Assembly: GCA_020541285.1 (NCBI GenBank)
Contig: CP047043.1
Location: forward strand, 496,001-560,000
From: Candidatus Gillettellia adelgis
GTDB lineage: Bacteria > Pseudomonadota > Gammaproteobacteria > Enterobacterales > Enterobacteriaceae
DNA length: 64,000 nucleotides
Direction: 5' to 3'
Within the stretch, counting starts at the first letter, position 1. Each line of letters begins with the position of its first letter. This document shows positions 1 to 12,106 of the stretch, in pieces. Under the pieces are notes generated by a model. The model was not told the DNA's origin. It did not search any database and saw only the letters and a program-made list of their open reading frames with translations. The position numbers and the translations under genes are program-made.

Positions 1-1469
1 AAAGTAGCTACAATCGTCCCATTTATATTATACATACTCTCACCTGAATAATATACTAAACATAGTGCTATATAAATAAGATAGATTCCATAGCAAAATA
101 GTTTATTATCATCATAATAAATAAAATTCATCCGATAACTTAGTAGAATCATGCTGTGATTAGTGAAGTAAATAGTTGATATATAAAGCAAGTAAAAGGT
201 CAATTATGATAAATATTGCGATTCATTCGTTGTCTTCCTCTGCAGTTCTAGTTTAAATTTAATAAAATTATTAAGATTAAGAAGTGGAAAATGCAACTCG
301 TTATCACTGTGCATTGATCACAGTACGCCGATAAAACCTTATAATATAGATTAAGAAAGCTGATGAAGATGAGCAAAACTTGTAATCATTGTGCATATTA
401 CAATTTATAACGTTAGGGATCGGTTATCACATTCAATATGCGTCTGAGAAGATTATTAAAATCTAAAGATATATTAAGAGGGAGAACGTGATCAGTTAGT
501 ATCGCCAAGCATTTAATATGTACACTATTGCATTTGACAAACCGTGAGAGTTTTATAGCTTTACAATCATTCTTTTAAATTGGAGTCCTTCAGTTTCTTA
601 CCGATTGCTAATCTATCTAATAAATATTATTTTTTAGTATATCTTAACAATGTACTTTTTATGTCACAGAGTACATTATTGATTGTCTGTAAGCTACAGC
701 ATTACCTTGATAACTAACGTATAATCTTAAAGCTTAGGTTTATTATTTTCGTACTATATCAGACTATAGCTGTAGAAAAACAAGAACGATTGTCATTCAT
801 ATTTGAAAAAAATCAAACTATATTAGGTCAGCGTGACTAATAGTAGTCTCTAAAAGCATGGGTGTATTACCTAAAAGTATAATATTTTAATAGTATTACG
901 TGAGCACTGTCAACACTAGTTAACTGAACACTAGAGATAATGCACGAGAAAATAATAGTGACATTTGTTTCTCGTTGTGTTTAAAACTATGTTTAATGGT
1001 TTACACTTACACTGTCGTAACAACTATGTTAGCTTATCGGTGATAAAAAGTGAGCGGGCGTTTAAAAGTAGCAGTATATCTGTGTAAAGTGTATATTAAC
1101 ACCTTAAACCACCGAGTACACTCAAGATATCGCAGGAGTATATACCCCTTTTGGTGGGGTGGTAAGTTAGCTAATCTGTAGAGGTGTACTAGTAATAATG
1201 CTGTGACAGCGCTTATTTATCACAAGATAACAAGTGTCTTCATTAGTAAATATTTTTAAATTTAACTATATTAACTGCCAAGATAACCAATGATGAGACA
1301 AATGATGACATAAGACTAATTATCTAACATCGCTTATTGCAGCTGCAGTATCTCTAAGTGTGATATCTCTAATAATAGAATCTGTTCATTAGGATTTCAT
1401 TTATTATAATATTCTTTAATGTTAATATAATTCTTATCAATGTAATAGTTACTATCATGAAAATATAAT
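1..1469. other. Non-coding region upstream of dacA
   Basis: AT-rich DNA with stops in all frames and no ORF resembling a known protein. I see no tRNA and no recognisable rlpA, the gene that precedes dacA in E. coli. It is probably eroded ancestral sequence; nothing in it can be supported as functional. Confidence 0.6.
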
Positions 1470-2666
1470 ATGTTTTTTTTAATCAAGAAGGTAACGATGG
1501 GGATCGTTATTATAATAATCGCCACTCCTATAGCGAAAGCTGATAATGTTAATAACAAAACCATCATTCCAAACGTCCCGAAGGTCGAAGCGACAGCATA
1601 CATCCTCATTGATTACAATTCCGGAAAAGTATTAACTGAAATGCATGCTGATGCACGTCATGATCCAGCTAGCTTGACTAAAATGATGACCAGTTATGTG
1701 ATTGGCCACACTTTAAAATCTGGTAAGATAGGCCCAGCAGATTTAGTGACTGTTGGCCAAGATGCTTGGGCAACCGGTAATCCGGTGTTTAAAGGCTCGT
1801 CGCTGATGTTTTTAAAGCCAGGTGATCGCGTATCCGTCGCTCAGCTGAGTCGTGGCATTGATTTACAGTCCGGTAACGACGCTTGTGTGGTTATGGCCGA
1901 TTATATAGCAGGTAGCCAGGATGCATTTGTTAATTTGATGAATACCTACGTTAAAATTCTTGGTCTGCAGAACACTCACTTCCAAACAGTACATGGTCTA
2001 GATGCACAAGGTCAATACAGTTCAGCGCGCGATATGGCCTTAATTGGGCAAGCACTAATCCGCGATGTGCCAAATGAGTATGCGATTTATAAAGAAAAAG
2101 AGTTTACTTTCAATAATATCCGACAGGTAAACCGTAATGGTTTGCTATGGGATAGTAACTTACATGTCGATGGTATTAAAACTGGTCACACTAATGCTTC
2201 AGGATACAACTTAGTAGCTTCAGCGACTGAAGGTCAAATGCGTTTAATCTCAGTTATACTGGGTGGTCGTACCTATCAGGGGCGTGAAACTGACAGTAAG
2301 AAATTGCTGATTTGGGGTTTTCGTTTCTTTGAAACTATTATGCCACTCAAAGCCGGCGAAGCGTTCGCGTCTGAACGCGTATGGTTTGGCGATTCGAAAA
2401 TCGTAAAACTGGGCGCAAATAAAGATCTTTATCTGACTATCCCGCGCGGCCGTATGAAAGATCTTAAAGTTAGCTATATGCTCAATGCTCCAGAAATTTA
2501 TGCACCTTTGGTAAAAAATCAAGTCGTTGGTACAATAAAATTCCAACTAGATGGTACCATGATTGACCAACAGCCTTTAACAGTTGTCAATGAGATAAGA
2601 AAAAGCGGCTTCTTTATTCGTATTATTGAGTATGTGAAACTGATGTTTCATCGTTGGTTAAGATAA
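1470..2666 (+). CDS. dacA: D-alanyl-D-alanine carboxypeptidase (PBP5)
   Basis: Periplasmic, membrane-anchored DD-carboxypeptidase that trims the terminal D-Ala from peptidoglycan pentapeptides. The 398 aa match PBP5 of E. coli (403 aa) throughout and fit DacA better than DacC. The penicillin-binding motifs are present: S68-L-T-K71 (nucleophile Ser68), S134-G-N and K237-T-G. A hydrophobic signal peptide ends in A-K-A just before D25, and the C-terminal amphipathic anchor (KLMFHRWLR) is kept. The start is uncertain. ATG at 1470 gives the signal peptide its basic residues K6-K7, but the only good Shine-Dalgarno-like sequence (AAGAAGG, 1485-1491) precedes the second ATG at 1497. It stands alone, with lipB, lipA and rlpA missing nearby. 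Confidence 0.97.
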   Translation: MFFLIKKVTMGIVIIIIATPIAKADNVNNKTIIPNVPKVEATAYILIDYNSGKVLTEMHADARHDPASLTKMMTSYVIGHTLKSGKIGPADLVTVGQDAWATGNPVFKGSSLMFLKPGDRVSVAQLSRGIDLQSGNDACVVMADYIAGSQDAFVNLMNTYVKILGLQNTHFQTVHGLDAQGQYSSARDMALIGQALIRDVPNEYAIYKEKEFTFNNIRQVNRNGLLWDSNLHVDGIKTGHTNASGYNLVASATEGQMRLISVILGGRTYQGRETDSKKLLIWGFRFFETIMPLKAGEAFASERVWFGDSKIVKLGANKDLYLTIPRGRMKDLKVSYMLNAPEIYAPLVKNQVVGTIKFQLDGTMIDQQPLTVVNEIRKSGFFIRIIEYVKLMFHRWLR

Positions 2667-5179
2667 GAGATGATTATTAGTAATTGTATAATATTCTATA
2701 GCAGTTATAACAAGCTACACAGATTAACTCTACATCGGTATACATGAAATAATATACATACTATATTCTGTTATAGTAGATACATATGATAGGTGGTCAG
2801 TAAAAGAAGTAGCAAGGGAGGACACACTAAGTAGTAGTTGTTTTATTAAGTTTTATAATGGCGCGTCTCGAAAGCTATTAGACATATATCGAAATATTTG
2901 ACTGTTAATTTTAATAGCAGACTTTATTTATGTAATATTACTAATATTACTTTTTAGTAGTTACTATGTACAACAGATCTGATTAATTGTATTATACCTG
3001 TTAAATACTGTTAAAGTCATATACATTTTACATGAATATTATGTTAAGTATATATGCATAATTGTTTAATATGCTTGATTTTTAACACTTACGTATGTCG
3101 ATGACGATGAACTTTATCTCCGAGCAAAAAGAAGGGCTTGAATGGTTTTATTATAAGTGGCCCAATATAATGGGATGTTATCGCATTTTGGTGAGACCGG
3201 AATACTTTCATATCAATTACAGTACTTTTAAAAAACATTCAAAATAAGTATATTCCTCCATAAGAAGCAAGTTCATTGAATATGTTTTATAACGTCGTAA
3301 AAGATTTATAGTTGTTACAATAGCTCAGGTTATATATATCTGCATTAGAAATGGATCATATAATCTTACCAGTAAGCGCACTGGTATGGCAGAAAACCAA
3401 AGCGGAGCATAAATCTCTAAAAGCAATATAATTGCAGCACAGATTAAAAACTTATCAACTATCTAATGTAGTAGCTTAGCTTACCCAATAGATTCTCATT
3501 GAGAAGATTGATTATTGAGTATCTGTTATATTGTGTCAATTAAAACTCATTTATAGATGTATCGCAGTAGTTGTAATAATCGAGATTATCTAGTTTAACT
3601 ATATAAAACTCATGTAGAACGTCATAGGTCTTGATAATCACTTATTCAAAATAGATCGAGAAGTTAGAAAGTAGTAATGATATTACAAGTTATTAGCGAT
3701 TGCCTTGTAGTTTTTAATTTAATTTCATTAGAAAAATAGTTGAATGCTATAAATGGTAAAAAAGAGATACCGTTATACAATTGCATTAAATGTGTATAGA
3801 AAATCCGTTAAGCGTCTTGCGATATATTATTAGGATTCAACAGAATACTATTTCCCACAATTTTTACTCAGTTTAGATACTGAAAAATGTTAAGTTAACG
3901 ACATATTTTCCGATATATTATAAATTGTATAACGATTAAGTTTATCGATTATTAAATGATGTATTGAGTCTGATTCTCTAGGTTTGTTTTTACGTCTTTG
4001 AGCGTACTCTACTGAGAGTATACATGCTAGTAATTGCACGATGGCGTCATAAAAAATGGTGTTTCTTATAAGTTTTGTGTATAGCGGTTGTGCGTTAGAC
4101 CTATTACGGAAATCTATAATTAAGCAGATAACTGATTTAATGTATTCTTTTATTTAGATGCGATAACAGACATTTACCTAACGTGCTTTCTGTATACATA
4201 TAAAAACTTATTTTTAATCAAATGATAAGTTATAGTCATTATTTGATTTTGTATTAAATCAATTCTTTGGAATTGACGACTGACTATCCAATAGATATGT
4301 CCTTTTTTTACTTTTGTAGATGTAGCTAATATAACTTCTCGGTATATTATTAACATTGCCTCTGATGCTAATTGTCATACTGCTATTCGTATGAAAGCTA
4401 CTGAATAATAGATGTTATCAGAAGTTCAATTAACGCCGCTAGCAAAAACTTTTTTATTAGCAGATACTGTGCTATAGCTGCAGAAAAATCATACCCATAT
4501 AAAAAATAATAGACGACATGACCTTGAGTCATCGCAATATTGGTTGTTCAGTGAAGTAATCTTTATATGAGCTGCATCTAGGTTAGTAACCTACATAATT
4601 TTTAGTACGTTGTGCTAAATAATGATACCAAAAATTTTTGAGTGTAGATGAGCGTAATATCTCAACAATTTTGATCGCTTACAACCGATAAAAATTACGA
4701 TCCAGTAAAGTGACGCACATCGGAAAATTACTATTCAAAAAAATAAATGTCGATATTATCTGTGTTGACCTGAGGTTCATCATTTTTTTAGAAGAACAAG
4801 TAACTTTAATGTAGTATTAATTGCAATAAAATTTAATAATATAGCAGTTTTACGGGAGTTAATAGAAAGCCATAGTCCTATTATCTACTGTGAAGTAGCG
4901 TAGTCTCTAATTTAATGCAGGGTAATTTGCGTGCAATCTAACTAGAATCTTAAAGATAATAGAAAGACAGAATGTCTTAGTTGAATTTATATATACACTC
5001 AGATAGTGATAACATCACTAATACAATGCTTAAATCTGTTACAAGTACTTAGCCAGTAACTCTTGCATTGATGAGTTACGCTGATAAACTAAGATGTGCG
5101 TACTTAACAGTATAGTTACTCGCTGTAAAATATTACCCTTGAACAAGGAGACTAATGTAAACCAGAACGGCATGATTAG

Positions 5180-5202
5180 CTTGAATACTACTAGTATTCA
5201 AG
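5180..5202. repeat. Perfect 10-bp hairpin, 3-nt loop
   Basis: CTTGAATACT (5180-5189) and AGTATTCAAG (5193-5202) pair perfectly around the loop ACT. No T-run follows, so it is not a standard terminator. A perfect 10-bp stem is only marginally unexpected in this much AT-rich DNA. Confidence 0.5.
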
Positions 5203-7299
5203 GGCGGTCATACTATTTAATTAATATTAAAATACTCTCCTGGCTGTGATTTTTGATTATATTACTATGCAATATCTAACATTCGTGATTAGAAAAGTTT
5301 CCTATGTATTATTAGCCACTATTGACACACTATTGTGTTTGTACACTTGAAGGTAGTCATGATAACGTGATACAAGTGTATATAACTTTACAACTTGTAA
5401 ATTTTATTTGCAATTATAGAAAAAATCTAGTAGAGATCTGAGATAAAAATCTGATGATGCTAATCAGTTGTATGATTTATCAATACTCTATTTAAAATTA
5501 TTTCGCTGTATTAAACAACATTGATTCGCTCTTGACAATAAGAATAGTTAAGTTTATGTAGAACGATAAAGTAAATAGAATTAGTAGCAGACCGTCCGCA
5601 ATAAAATTGATGTGCGAAACCCTTTTATTATTAAAAAAATATTTATGCCTTCTGATACGAGACAGAGATGTCATATGAATCTTAATAGAACGGGCTTTAT
5701 TTATGTTCTGCGGTGTAGTATATCGCTTGAAGTTATTATTGGTTTAAGCATTGGGTGCCGGAAGATCCGAATAACTTAAGACGCGATGATAGCACCATAA
5801 TTGATTAATCTACACGTACCAAATAACAATGGTATTATCAGGGAGACAGACTACTAAGTGCATGTTGTAGTATATAATTTTAGTCCAAGGGTTATTATAA
5901 TCAGTATATCACAATTTTATATTACACTATGTGATTACCGTTAGATCATAAATAAACATATTGTTATTGAGCTGACTTAGATAAATTACTGATAGTAAAA
6001 ATTTTACTCAAATCTACCACTGTTCAGTGGTATGGCTTTTGAGGTTTAGAGACTTTTTTAATGCTATCATCCAGCATGGTAGTGGAAAGAGTGTTTTGGT
6101 AATATTTATTATTACTTAATTTTTTGTTCTGTTTTAACGCTCGAGTGTGATACATGCATGCACATTGTTATAGAACTTAGGATGGTAATCTAAATATTAC
6201 CGTTCATCATTTTCTGATTTCATAGTGTATTTGTGATCAACTCAGTTTATCTAAATTATTAGACTGCATTGCAGTATTCATCAATACAATATGCACATTA
6301 GCGTGCAGATTTGTATATCTATCTGCTTTAAGATATGCTGTATACTTGTCTGGGTATATGTTATTGAAGTCAATAGTAATACTGTAAGTACGTTATCTTT
6401 TTATGTGTTGTGAATTCATGCAGTATGATTGTTTAATTGTTGCTCAAATAGCAAGTCTTCGTGTGTTTATTATAAATATGTTAAATACTTTGCAATAGTA
6501 GCAGCTTGTAATCTATTTGGATAACGGTGTTTCTTTTTTTCATCATGATTACAATAGCATTGAATATTTACGGAATATGGGGTATTATACTACATAATAC
6601 TGCTGACTTAATTAGTAGTAGGAGTAACACTTTAATGCAGTAATTTACTTATACCAACATAATCTTGATATTCTTGATTTATCGACTTACGTTGTAATGT
6701 TAGTTGGATAAAATTGGAGCAATCAACATATTTATTAGCAATTTACATAATATGTACAATAAATCGTAAAACCATAGAAATATCTCGTGGTATCCGAACT
6801 ATTTATATCACTTAAAAGATGATCCATATTTTACATTCTTACAGGTGAAGCAATTCAGAAAATACTAATTACTAGATGTATATTCTAGATAAACAAAAGT
6901 ATGCTATCATTCATACTTACATGCTTAAACATTAGATATTATAAGTTAGGTTATAAGAATGCACTGTAGATTAATTCGTTGTTCTGTGAATATGCTCCGT
7001 GATAAATGGCAAAAATAGTTACTAAGATTTCTATTAACCTGTAAATATTAAACATAAAACTCCTAATAGACGGGCATGATTAATTTATATGAATAATACA
7101 GGTATAAATATTGCACTTGTAATATTGCATTCACTTAACAGTTTAAATGACTTGATACAATGAGAATGCGATACCTGGTGACATTGTCATATTATATTTT
7201 ATCTTTTAATTATAATAGTTATCGCTATAGTTTGTTGTGGCAAAGGGCATGATGATCAGCGCGTTCTAGAACAGGAATTCATGAAATATTGTTATACTG

Positions 7300-7317
7300 A
7301 AGCAGGTTTTACTGCTT
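7300..7317 (+). terminator. Weak terminator-like hairpin
   Basis: AAGCAG (7300-7305) and CTGCTT (7312-7317) form a 6-bp stem around GTTTTA. There is no proper T-tract and no intact gene upstream, so this may be a relic or chance. Confidence 0.2.
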
Positions 7318-8308
7318 TATGTGATGTGACATTCTCATAATTTTATGCTAACAAGTTCAGAATTCATTGTGGTTTTTTCCTGGTTAATCAACGATCGAGA
7401 AATCATTCGTTTTAAGTACTGGCATTTAAAATATGCATGAAAAGGCAATAAATACTTGGAAATTTCAATCGTTTACTATCGTAAATCAATAATTGCATAA
7501 TTTAAAAATAATGTCGCAACGACATTAATATCTGAACGAGTTAGTTGTTATTGATCGGAGAGTAGTTATGAATGTTCTCATTTGTAAAATATTACACTAC
7601 TCGATACAGTTCTGACTACAGTGAACATTCATCATATAATCATTATAGATAGTTTAAGAGGTTAAGGTTAGAGTGCTTTCTGTAATGTGTTACAGTGATT
7701 AGAGTAATCGTTGTGTCACAAACACATATCAGTTAGTGTAACGGTATATTTTTTATAGCTCGAAGCATGTCGATGCCATGAGCAATGGCTATGTAATAAC
7801 TATTACAAAATGTTGTCGGGGTTTTAAGATAAAATAAGTATTAACCGTAGTTTATCAGTTTTACTAAAGAAACATTAAGAATCATATATATTGTGGAACA
7901 TCATATATTATAATTATTCTTAACTGCAATAAATATTATAGCTATATTAATTAGAGTAGCTTTCTGTAAATTGTTAGTTGGCATAATTAGCACTGCTGAA
8001 TTACTATAGCTTTTATTAAATATACATACTGTCCTTATGAGGTTATACTGAAAATATGGCTTAATTACTGATAAAATTCGATGTGATACCTGATAAAAGA
8101 CATTATTAATGTTTTATACTGCTAACGCAAATTTATCTCATGATTCATTTGTAGTTCAATTTTATAAATAGATAGATACTAAAACTATATAGTAAAGACG
8201 TTATAGCATATTTATCGAGATACTGAGTGGCAGTATTGAATCAGTTTAGTTTTGCCTAGTATTTCTGGGTAAAATTTTTTGTTCTTGATCATTGTAACAG
8301 GTTGGTTT

Positions 8309-8692
8309 ATGAGCGCAAATACTGAGGCCCAGGGAATCCGGCGTTGCCTAGAAGGCACTAAGTGGTTTATCATTGCCTTTCTGTTGGTTGTCGTTATTAT
8401 TGGTAATTATTACTACCATGATTTGAATATATTATTACGTGCGCCGGTGATCATCCTGCTCATCACAACTGCAAGTACAGTATTTTTAACGACTATTAAA
8501 GGTAAAGCAGCAGCGTCATTTGCGCGTCAAGCGCGCACCGAGATGCGTAAAGTAATTTGGCCAACTCGTCAGGAAACGCTACATGCTACGTTTATCGTTA
8601 GTATAGTAACAACGATAATGTCACTTATTTTATGGGGGCTTGATAGTATTCTAGTACGGTTGGTTTCATTTATTATTGGCCTGAGGTTCTAA
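8309..8692 (+). CDS. secE: Preprotein translocase subunit SecE
   Basis: Essential small subunit of the SecYEG channel in the inner membrane, clamping SecY. At 127 aa it equals E. coli SecE. I chose ATG 8309 because MSANTEAQG matches the E. coli N terminus exactly; the open frame runs 10 codons further upstream. Three membrane segments are visible (about residues 20-36, 45-63 and 94-123), with the conserved amphipathic stretch [16 protein letters not shown] before the last. nusG begins one base after the stop, so the two are co-transcribed. The tufB gene that normally lies upstream is absent. Confidence 0.97.
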   Translation: MSANTEAQGIRRCLEGTKWFIIAFLLVVVIIGNYYYHDLNILLRAPVIILLITTASTVFLTTIKGKAAASFARQARTEMRKVIWPTRQETLHATFIVSIVTTIMSLILWGLDSILVRLVSFIIGLRF

Positions 8693-8693
8693 A

Positions 8694-9239
8694 ATGTCTG
8701 AAGCTCTTAAAAAGCGTTGGTATGTCGTGCAGGCGTTTTCTAGCTTTGAAGGTCGCGCAGCGCAATCATTACGTGAACATATTAAATTACACAATATGGA
8801 AGAACTATTTGGTGAAATAATGGTACCTACAGAAGAAGTAGTTGAAATCCGTGGGGGTCAACGTCGTAAGAGTGCGCGCAAGTTTTTTCCTGGCTATGTA
8901 CTAGTTCAAATGCTTATGAATGACGATAGTTGGCACTTAGTACGCAGTGTTCCACGTATCACAGGATTTATTGGTGGAACGTCAGATCATCCGGCGCCTA
9001 TTAGCGATAAAGAGGCGGAGGCGATTATAAATCGTCTGCAAGAAGCGGGTGATAAGCCGCGCCCGAAAACACTATTCGAACCAGGTGAACTTGTACGAGT
9101 TAACAATGGGCCTTTTTCTGACTTCAATGGTGTAGTTGAAGAGGTAGATTATGAGAAAAGTCGCCTAACAGTTTCTGTGTCTATATTTGGCCGTGCAACA
9201 CCAGTAGAATTGGACTTTAGTCAGGTTGAAAAAGGATGA
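8694..9239 (+). CDS. nusG: Transcription termination/antitermination factor NusG
   Basis: Binds the RNA polymerase clamp, raises elongation rate, links transcription to Rho and to the lead ribosome. It is 181 aa, the same as E. coli, and nearly colinear. The N-terminal NGN domain starts [11 protein letters not shown] and contains [12 protein letters not shown]; the C-terminal KOW domain contains [22 protein letters not shown] in two adjoining parts. It follows secE by one base and is separated from rplK by about 160 bp holding a possible promoter. No anomalies. Confidence 0.98.
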   Translation: MSEALKKRWYVVQAFSSFEGRAAQSLREHIKLHNMEELFGEIMVPTEEVVEIRGGQRRKSARKFFPGYVLVQMLMNDDSWHLVRSVPRITGFIGGTSDHPAPISDKEAEAIINRLQEAGDKPRPKTLFEPGELVRVNNGPFSDFNGVVEEVDYEKSRLTVSVSIFGRATPVELDFSQVEKG

Positions 9240-9270
9240 GAGTTACTTACTACCTAGCGTCACTTCATGA

Positions 9271-9299
9271 CTTATGTGGGAACGAAATGAAACTATAAT
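9271..9299 (+). promoter_or_regulatory. Possible rplK promoter
   Basis: A perfect TATAAT lies at 9294-9299, about 100 bp before rplK, where E. coli has its L11 operon promoter. No good -35 hexamer is found at 16-18 bp spacing, so support is only positional plus the -10. Confidence 0.35.
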
Positions 9300-9398
9300 G
9301 TTCGTTACTTTTTTAGATGCCTTTCTTAATAAAAGTAAAGTAAGAAAATACGGGGAGTTTTTAAAGAAGCGATGTTACCTAAAATCGAGGAAGTTTAA

Positions 9399-9827
9399 AT
9401 GGCTAAAAAAGTACAAGCCTATGTTAAGTTGCAAGTTGCAGCTGGCATGGCGAATCCAAGTCCGCCTGTTGGCCCTGCTCTTGGGCAAAAGGGTGTTAAC
9501 ATCATGGAATTCTGTAAGGCGTTTAATGCTCAGACTGATAGTCTTGAAAAAGGCCTGCCGATCCCGGTTGTAATGACTGTTTATACTGATAGATCCTTCA
9601 CGTTTGTGACTAAAACTCCACCGACCGCAGTTTTGCTTAAAAAAGCAGTTGGAATCAAGTCTGGTTCTGCTACGCCGAAAAAAGATCAAGTAGGTACAAT
9701 AACTCGTAGTCAGGTACGCGAAATCGCACAAAAAAAATCTATGGATATGACGGGCGCAGATATCGAAGCAATGACTCGCTCCATTGCAGGTACTGCTTAT
9801 TCAATGGGTTTGGTAGTGGAGGATTAA
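9399..9827 (+). CDS. rplK: 50S ribosomal protein L11
   Basis: Part of the GTPase-associated centre of the large subunit, binding 23S rRNA helices 43/44 and needed for the stringent-response sensing of uncharged tRNA. It is 142 aa as in E. coli. The N-terminal proline-rich stretch [20 protein letters not shown] is intact, and the C-terminal RNA-binding domain ends [15 protein letters not shown]. rplA starts three bases after its stop, which implies translational coupling. Confidence 0.98.
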   Translation: MAKKVQAYVKLQVAAGMANPSPPVGPALGQKGVNIMEFCKAFNAQTDSLEKGLPIPVVMTVYTDRSFTFVTKTPPTAVLLKKAVGIKSGSATPKKDQVGTITRSQVREIAQKKSMDMTGADIEAMTRSIAGTAYSMGLVVED

Positions 9828-9830
9828 AGC

Positions 9831-10535
9831 ATGACTAAGTTGACCAAGCGCATGCGTGTGATTCGTAATAAAGTAAATACAACTAAACAGTATGAGATTA
9901 CTGAGGCTCTCGCTCTGCTCAAAGAGCATGCTCTTACTAAATTTGTAGAAAGCGTTGATGTATCTATTAATTTAGGTATTGATGCACGTAAATCTGACCA
10001 AAACGTCCGTGGTTCTACTGTTTTACCATATGGTACTGGTCGTACTATGCGTGTTGCAGTCTTTGCTCAAGGCTCCAATGCTGAAGAAGCCAAAGGTGCT
10101 GGTGCAGAGCTAGTAGGCATGAATGATCTAGCGGATCTCATTAAGATGGGAGAGATAAACTTTGATGTTATCATCGCTACTCCGGATGCAATGTGTGTGG
10201 TTGGTCAACTAGGGCAGATTCTAGGACCACGAGGTCTAATGCCAAACCCTAAAGTAGGAACTGTCACTACAAATGTTGTTGAAGCAGTAAAAATTGCAAA
10301 AACAGGCCAGATTCGTTATCGTAATGATAAAAACGGTATTATCCACACTACTATCGGTAAAGTAAATTTTGAATCAAAAAAGCTACAAGAAAATCTGGAA
10401 GCTTTATTGATCGCATTAAAAAAAGTAAAGCCCTCACAGGCTAAAGGCATATACTTTAAAAAAGTGAGCCTGTCTACCACTATGGGTACTGGTATTGTTA
10501 TTGATCTAAGTTGCTTAACTTCTATAGTAAAGTAA
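9831..10535 (+). CDS. rplA: 50S ribosomal protein L1
   Basis: L1-stalk protein of the large subunit; in enterics also the translational repressor of the rplKA mRNA. It is 234 aa, equal to E. coli. The family signature around [18 protein letters not shown] is present at about residues 121-138. A GGAGG ribosome site lies inside the end of rplK, so its translation is coupled to L11. About 320 bp separate it from rplJ; that space carries the L10 promoter and leader. Confidence 0.98.
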   Translation: MTKLTKRMRVIRNKVNTTKQYEITEALALLKEHALTKFVESVDVSINLGIDARKSDQNVRGSTVLPYGTGRTMRVAVFAQGSNAEEAKGAGAELVGMNDLADLIKMGEINFDVIIATPDAMCVVGQLGQILGPRGLMPNPKVGTVTTNVVEAVKIAKTGQIRYRNDKNGIIHTTIGKVNFESKKLQENLEALLIALKKVKPSQAKGIYFKKVSLSTTMGTGIVIDLSCLTSIVK

Positions 10536-10591
10536 TTGCGTTGTAATTGTCGCTTTGACTTAGCGCGAAGATTTCTCTAGGATCTGATCCT

Positions 10592-10620
10592 TTAAGGTTG
10601 CTTGATAAGTTTGTTATAAT
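10592..10620 (+). promoter_or_regulatory. Extended -10 promoter for rplJL-rpoBC
   Basis: TGTTATAAT (10612-10620) is a perfect extended -10 element (TGnTATAAT). The matching -35 position (about 10592-10597) is poor, as is usual for extended -10 promoters. It lies where E. coli has P-L10, just ahead of the structured leader, so it is the likely main promoter for L10, L12 and the polymerase subunits. Confidence 0.6.
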
Positions 10621-10639
10621 AAGCAAAAAAATTTTTGAT

Positions 10640-10800
10640 AAGAGCTTAATATACCCAGGTTGCCATCTACAACCGCCGGTATATCAATAAGGTGCTTAAT
10701 CCTTTCCGTGTAGATGGTGACAGAACCTAAAGAATTCTATATAGTCTTTACTGGATTCTGCTCATCGCATTAAAGCATTGAACCCCCTTACTTATTAGGT
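10640..10800 (+). ncRNA. Ribosomal protein L10 mRNA leader
   Basis: Autoregulatory leader of the rplJL mRNA, bound in enterics by the L10-L12 complex to block rplJ translation. A long stem is visible: AGGTT (10657-10661) pairs with AACCT (10724-10728), and GCCATCTACA (10662-10671) pairs with TGTAGATGG plus its flank (10709-10718). The arms enclose an internal region at 10672-10708. Position and architecture match the known L10 leader family; a covariance-model scan would settle the exact boundaries. Confidence 0.7.
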
Positions 10801-10853
10801 GCTTTATAAAGTGAGTTATGGGAAGTTTCCTAACTAATTCAGGAGCAAAATTA

Positions 10854-11351
10854 ATGGCATTAAATCTTCAAGATAAACAAGCAATTATTGTTGCAGTGCA
10901 CACAGTAGCTAAAGGTGCAGTATCTGCAGTTATTGCAGATACGCGCGGTGTTAGTGTTGATAAAATGACTACACTGCGTCAATTAGGTCGTGAAGCTGGT
11001 GTGTATATGCGCATTGTTCGTAATACCTTGCTGCGTCGCGCAGTTGAGGAAACTCCATTCGAATGCCTAAGAGAGATGTTTTCCGGCCCTACTTTGATAG
11101 CATTCTCTAATGAACACCCTGGTATTGCTGCTCGTCTGTTCAAAGAATTTGCACAAATAAATGTGGAATTTACAATTAAAGCTGCGGCCTTTCAAGGTAC
11201 GTTGATTCCTGCATCAAAAATTGACCGCTTAGCCACGCTGCCTACTTATGATGAAGCAATTATACGTTTGATGGTAACCATCCAATCAGGTGCTGCTGGC
11301 AAACTGATTCGCACCTTGGCTGTACTGCGCGATCAAAAAAAAGCGGCATGA
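10854..11351 (+). CDS. rplJ: 50S ribosomal protein L10
   Basis: Base of the ribosomal stalk, carrying L7/L12 dimers; with them it represses its own mRNA. The start is ATG 10854, giving [11 protein letters not shown] as in E. coli and 165 aa; an AGGAG site at 10841-10845 sits 8 bases before it. The frame is open 12 codons further upstream, but that extension lies over the ribosome site. rRNA-binding residues ([18 protein letters not shown]) and the C-terminal helix that binds L12 (ending [16 protein letters not shown]) are intact. Confidence 0.98.
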   Translation: MALNLQDKQAIIVAVHTVAKGAVSAVIADTRGVSVDKMTTLRQLGREAGVYMRIVRNTLLRRAVEETPFECLREMFSGPTLIAFSNEHPGIAARLFKEFAQINVEFTIKAAAFQGTLIPASKIDRLATLPTYDEAIIRLMVTIQSGAAGKLIRTLAVLRDQKKAA

Positions 11352-11415
11352 TTACTGTATTTTTTAGCCTTTACTGGCGTACTGAAACTATTTTAAAATT
11401 TTAGGAACACTTGTT

Positions 11416-11778
11416 ATGTCTATCACTAAAGACCAAATCTTAGAAGCTGTTGCCGCCATGTCTGTCATGGATGTTGTTGAATTAATTGCGGCTATGGAAG
11501 AAAAGTTCGGTGTTTCTGCGGCTCCAGTAACTATTGCTGCCAGCCCAGTCGAAGTTGCTGAAGAAAAAACTGAGTTTGACGTTATATTATCTGCTGTTAT
11601 TGGGAATAAAGTATCTGTTATTAAGGCAGTACGTGCTGCAATTGGTCTGGGTTTGAAAGAAGCTAAAGATCTCGTAGAGTCTGCTCCAGCAATTTTAAAA
11701 GAAGGTATGAGTCAAGACGATGCTGCAGCTTTGAAAAAATCTCTAGAAGAAGCCGGCGCTTCTATCGAACTTAAATAA
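11416..11778 (+). CDS. rplL: 50S ribosomal protein L7/L12
   Basis: Stalk protein that recruits and activates the translational GTPases. It is 120 aa (E. coli 121). The N-terminal dimerisation domain ([20 protein letters not shown]) leads into the Ala-rich hinge, then the C-terminal domain, with its factor-binding helix [17 protein letters not shown] ribosome site AGGAA precedes ATG 11416. It lies 64 bp after rplJ and belongs to the same leader-controlled unit. Confidence 0.98.
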   Translation: MSITKDQILEAVAAMSVMDVVELIAAMEEKFGVSAAPVTIAASPVEVAEEKTEFDVILSAVIGNKVSVIKAVRAAIGLGLKEAKDLVESAPAILKEGMSQDDAAALKKSLEEAGASIELK

Positions 11779-12106
11779 GTTTTATTTTTCAGAGTACAGC
11801 TTCATTGAACAGATTCATGGCGGATGACTTGGATTACCAGTTTTGCTCTGCTGGGTTTAGTAGATTTTTACATTGTTTGGTTGCTTACTAACTCTGATAT
11901 CTTTTATATCAACTGCTACATATAATGGTCTTTTTTTTAGCTTCACATATAAAGCATAGCGCAATGAAATGATTTTAGCGTAATAGACAAGAGGTATGTC
12001 AGAAAGTTTTCTGGCTTTCCGGTCAATAAAATGGTATTGCATGAGCCGCTCCCGATTTTATGGGGATTAAAAGGTTCGACTTTCTAGCGAGCTAAGGAAC
12101 CCTAGG
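11779..12106 (+). other. rplL-rpoB spacer
   Basis: 328 bp without a gene. In E. coli this spacer has an attenuator and an RNase III site that set the ratio of stalk protein to polymerase. Here there is a small TGATAT/ATATCA hairpin (about 11895-11911) and later a run of eight T (11931-11938), but they are not adjacent, so I cannot call an attenuator. An AAGGA ribosome site for rpoB lies near 12093. Confidence 0.45.

Larger units (their letters stand above)
2667..8308. other. 5.6-kb gene-free stretch between dacA and secE
   Basis: No supportable gene in 5.6 kb on either strand. In E. coli ybeD and lipB follow dacA, and tufB with a tRNA cluster precedes secE. None is intact here and I could not read a convincing remnant; a faint ybeD-like trace near 2788-2910 is too weak to call. 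The region holds several hairpins (3367-3386, 5180-5202, 6015-6032, 7300-7317) but no tRNA-like T-loop. Confidence 0.6.

Noticed and set aside
2776-2915. Possible ybeD relic after dacA
   Set aside because: Short patches resemble DQVVEVVQR and the C terminus, but their spacing is wrong by nearly 50 bp.
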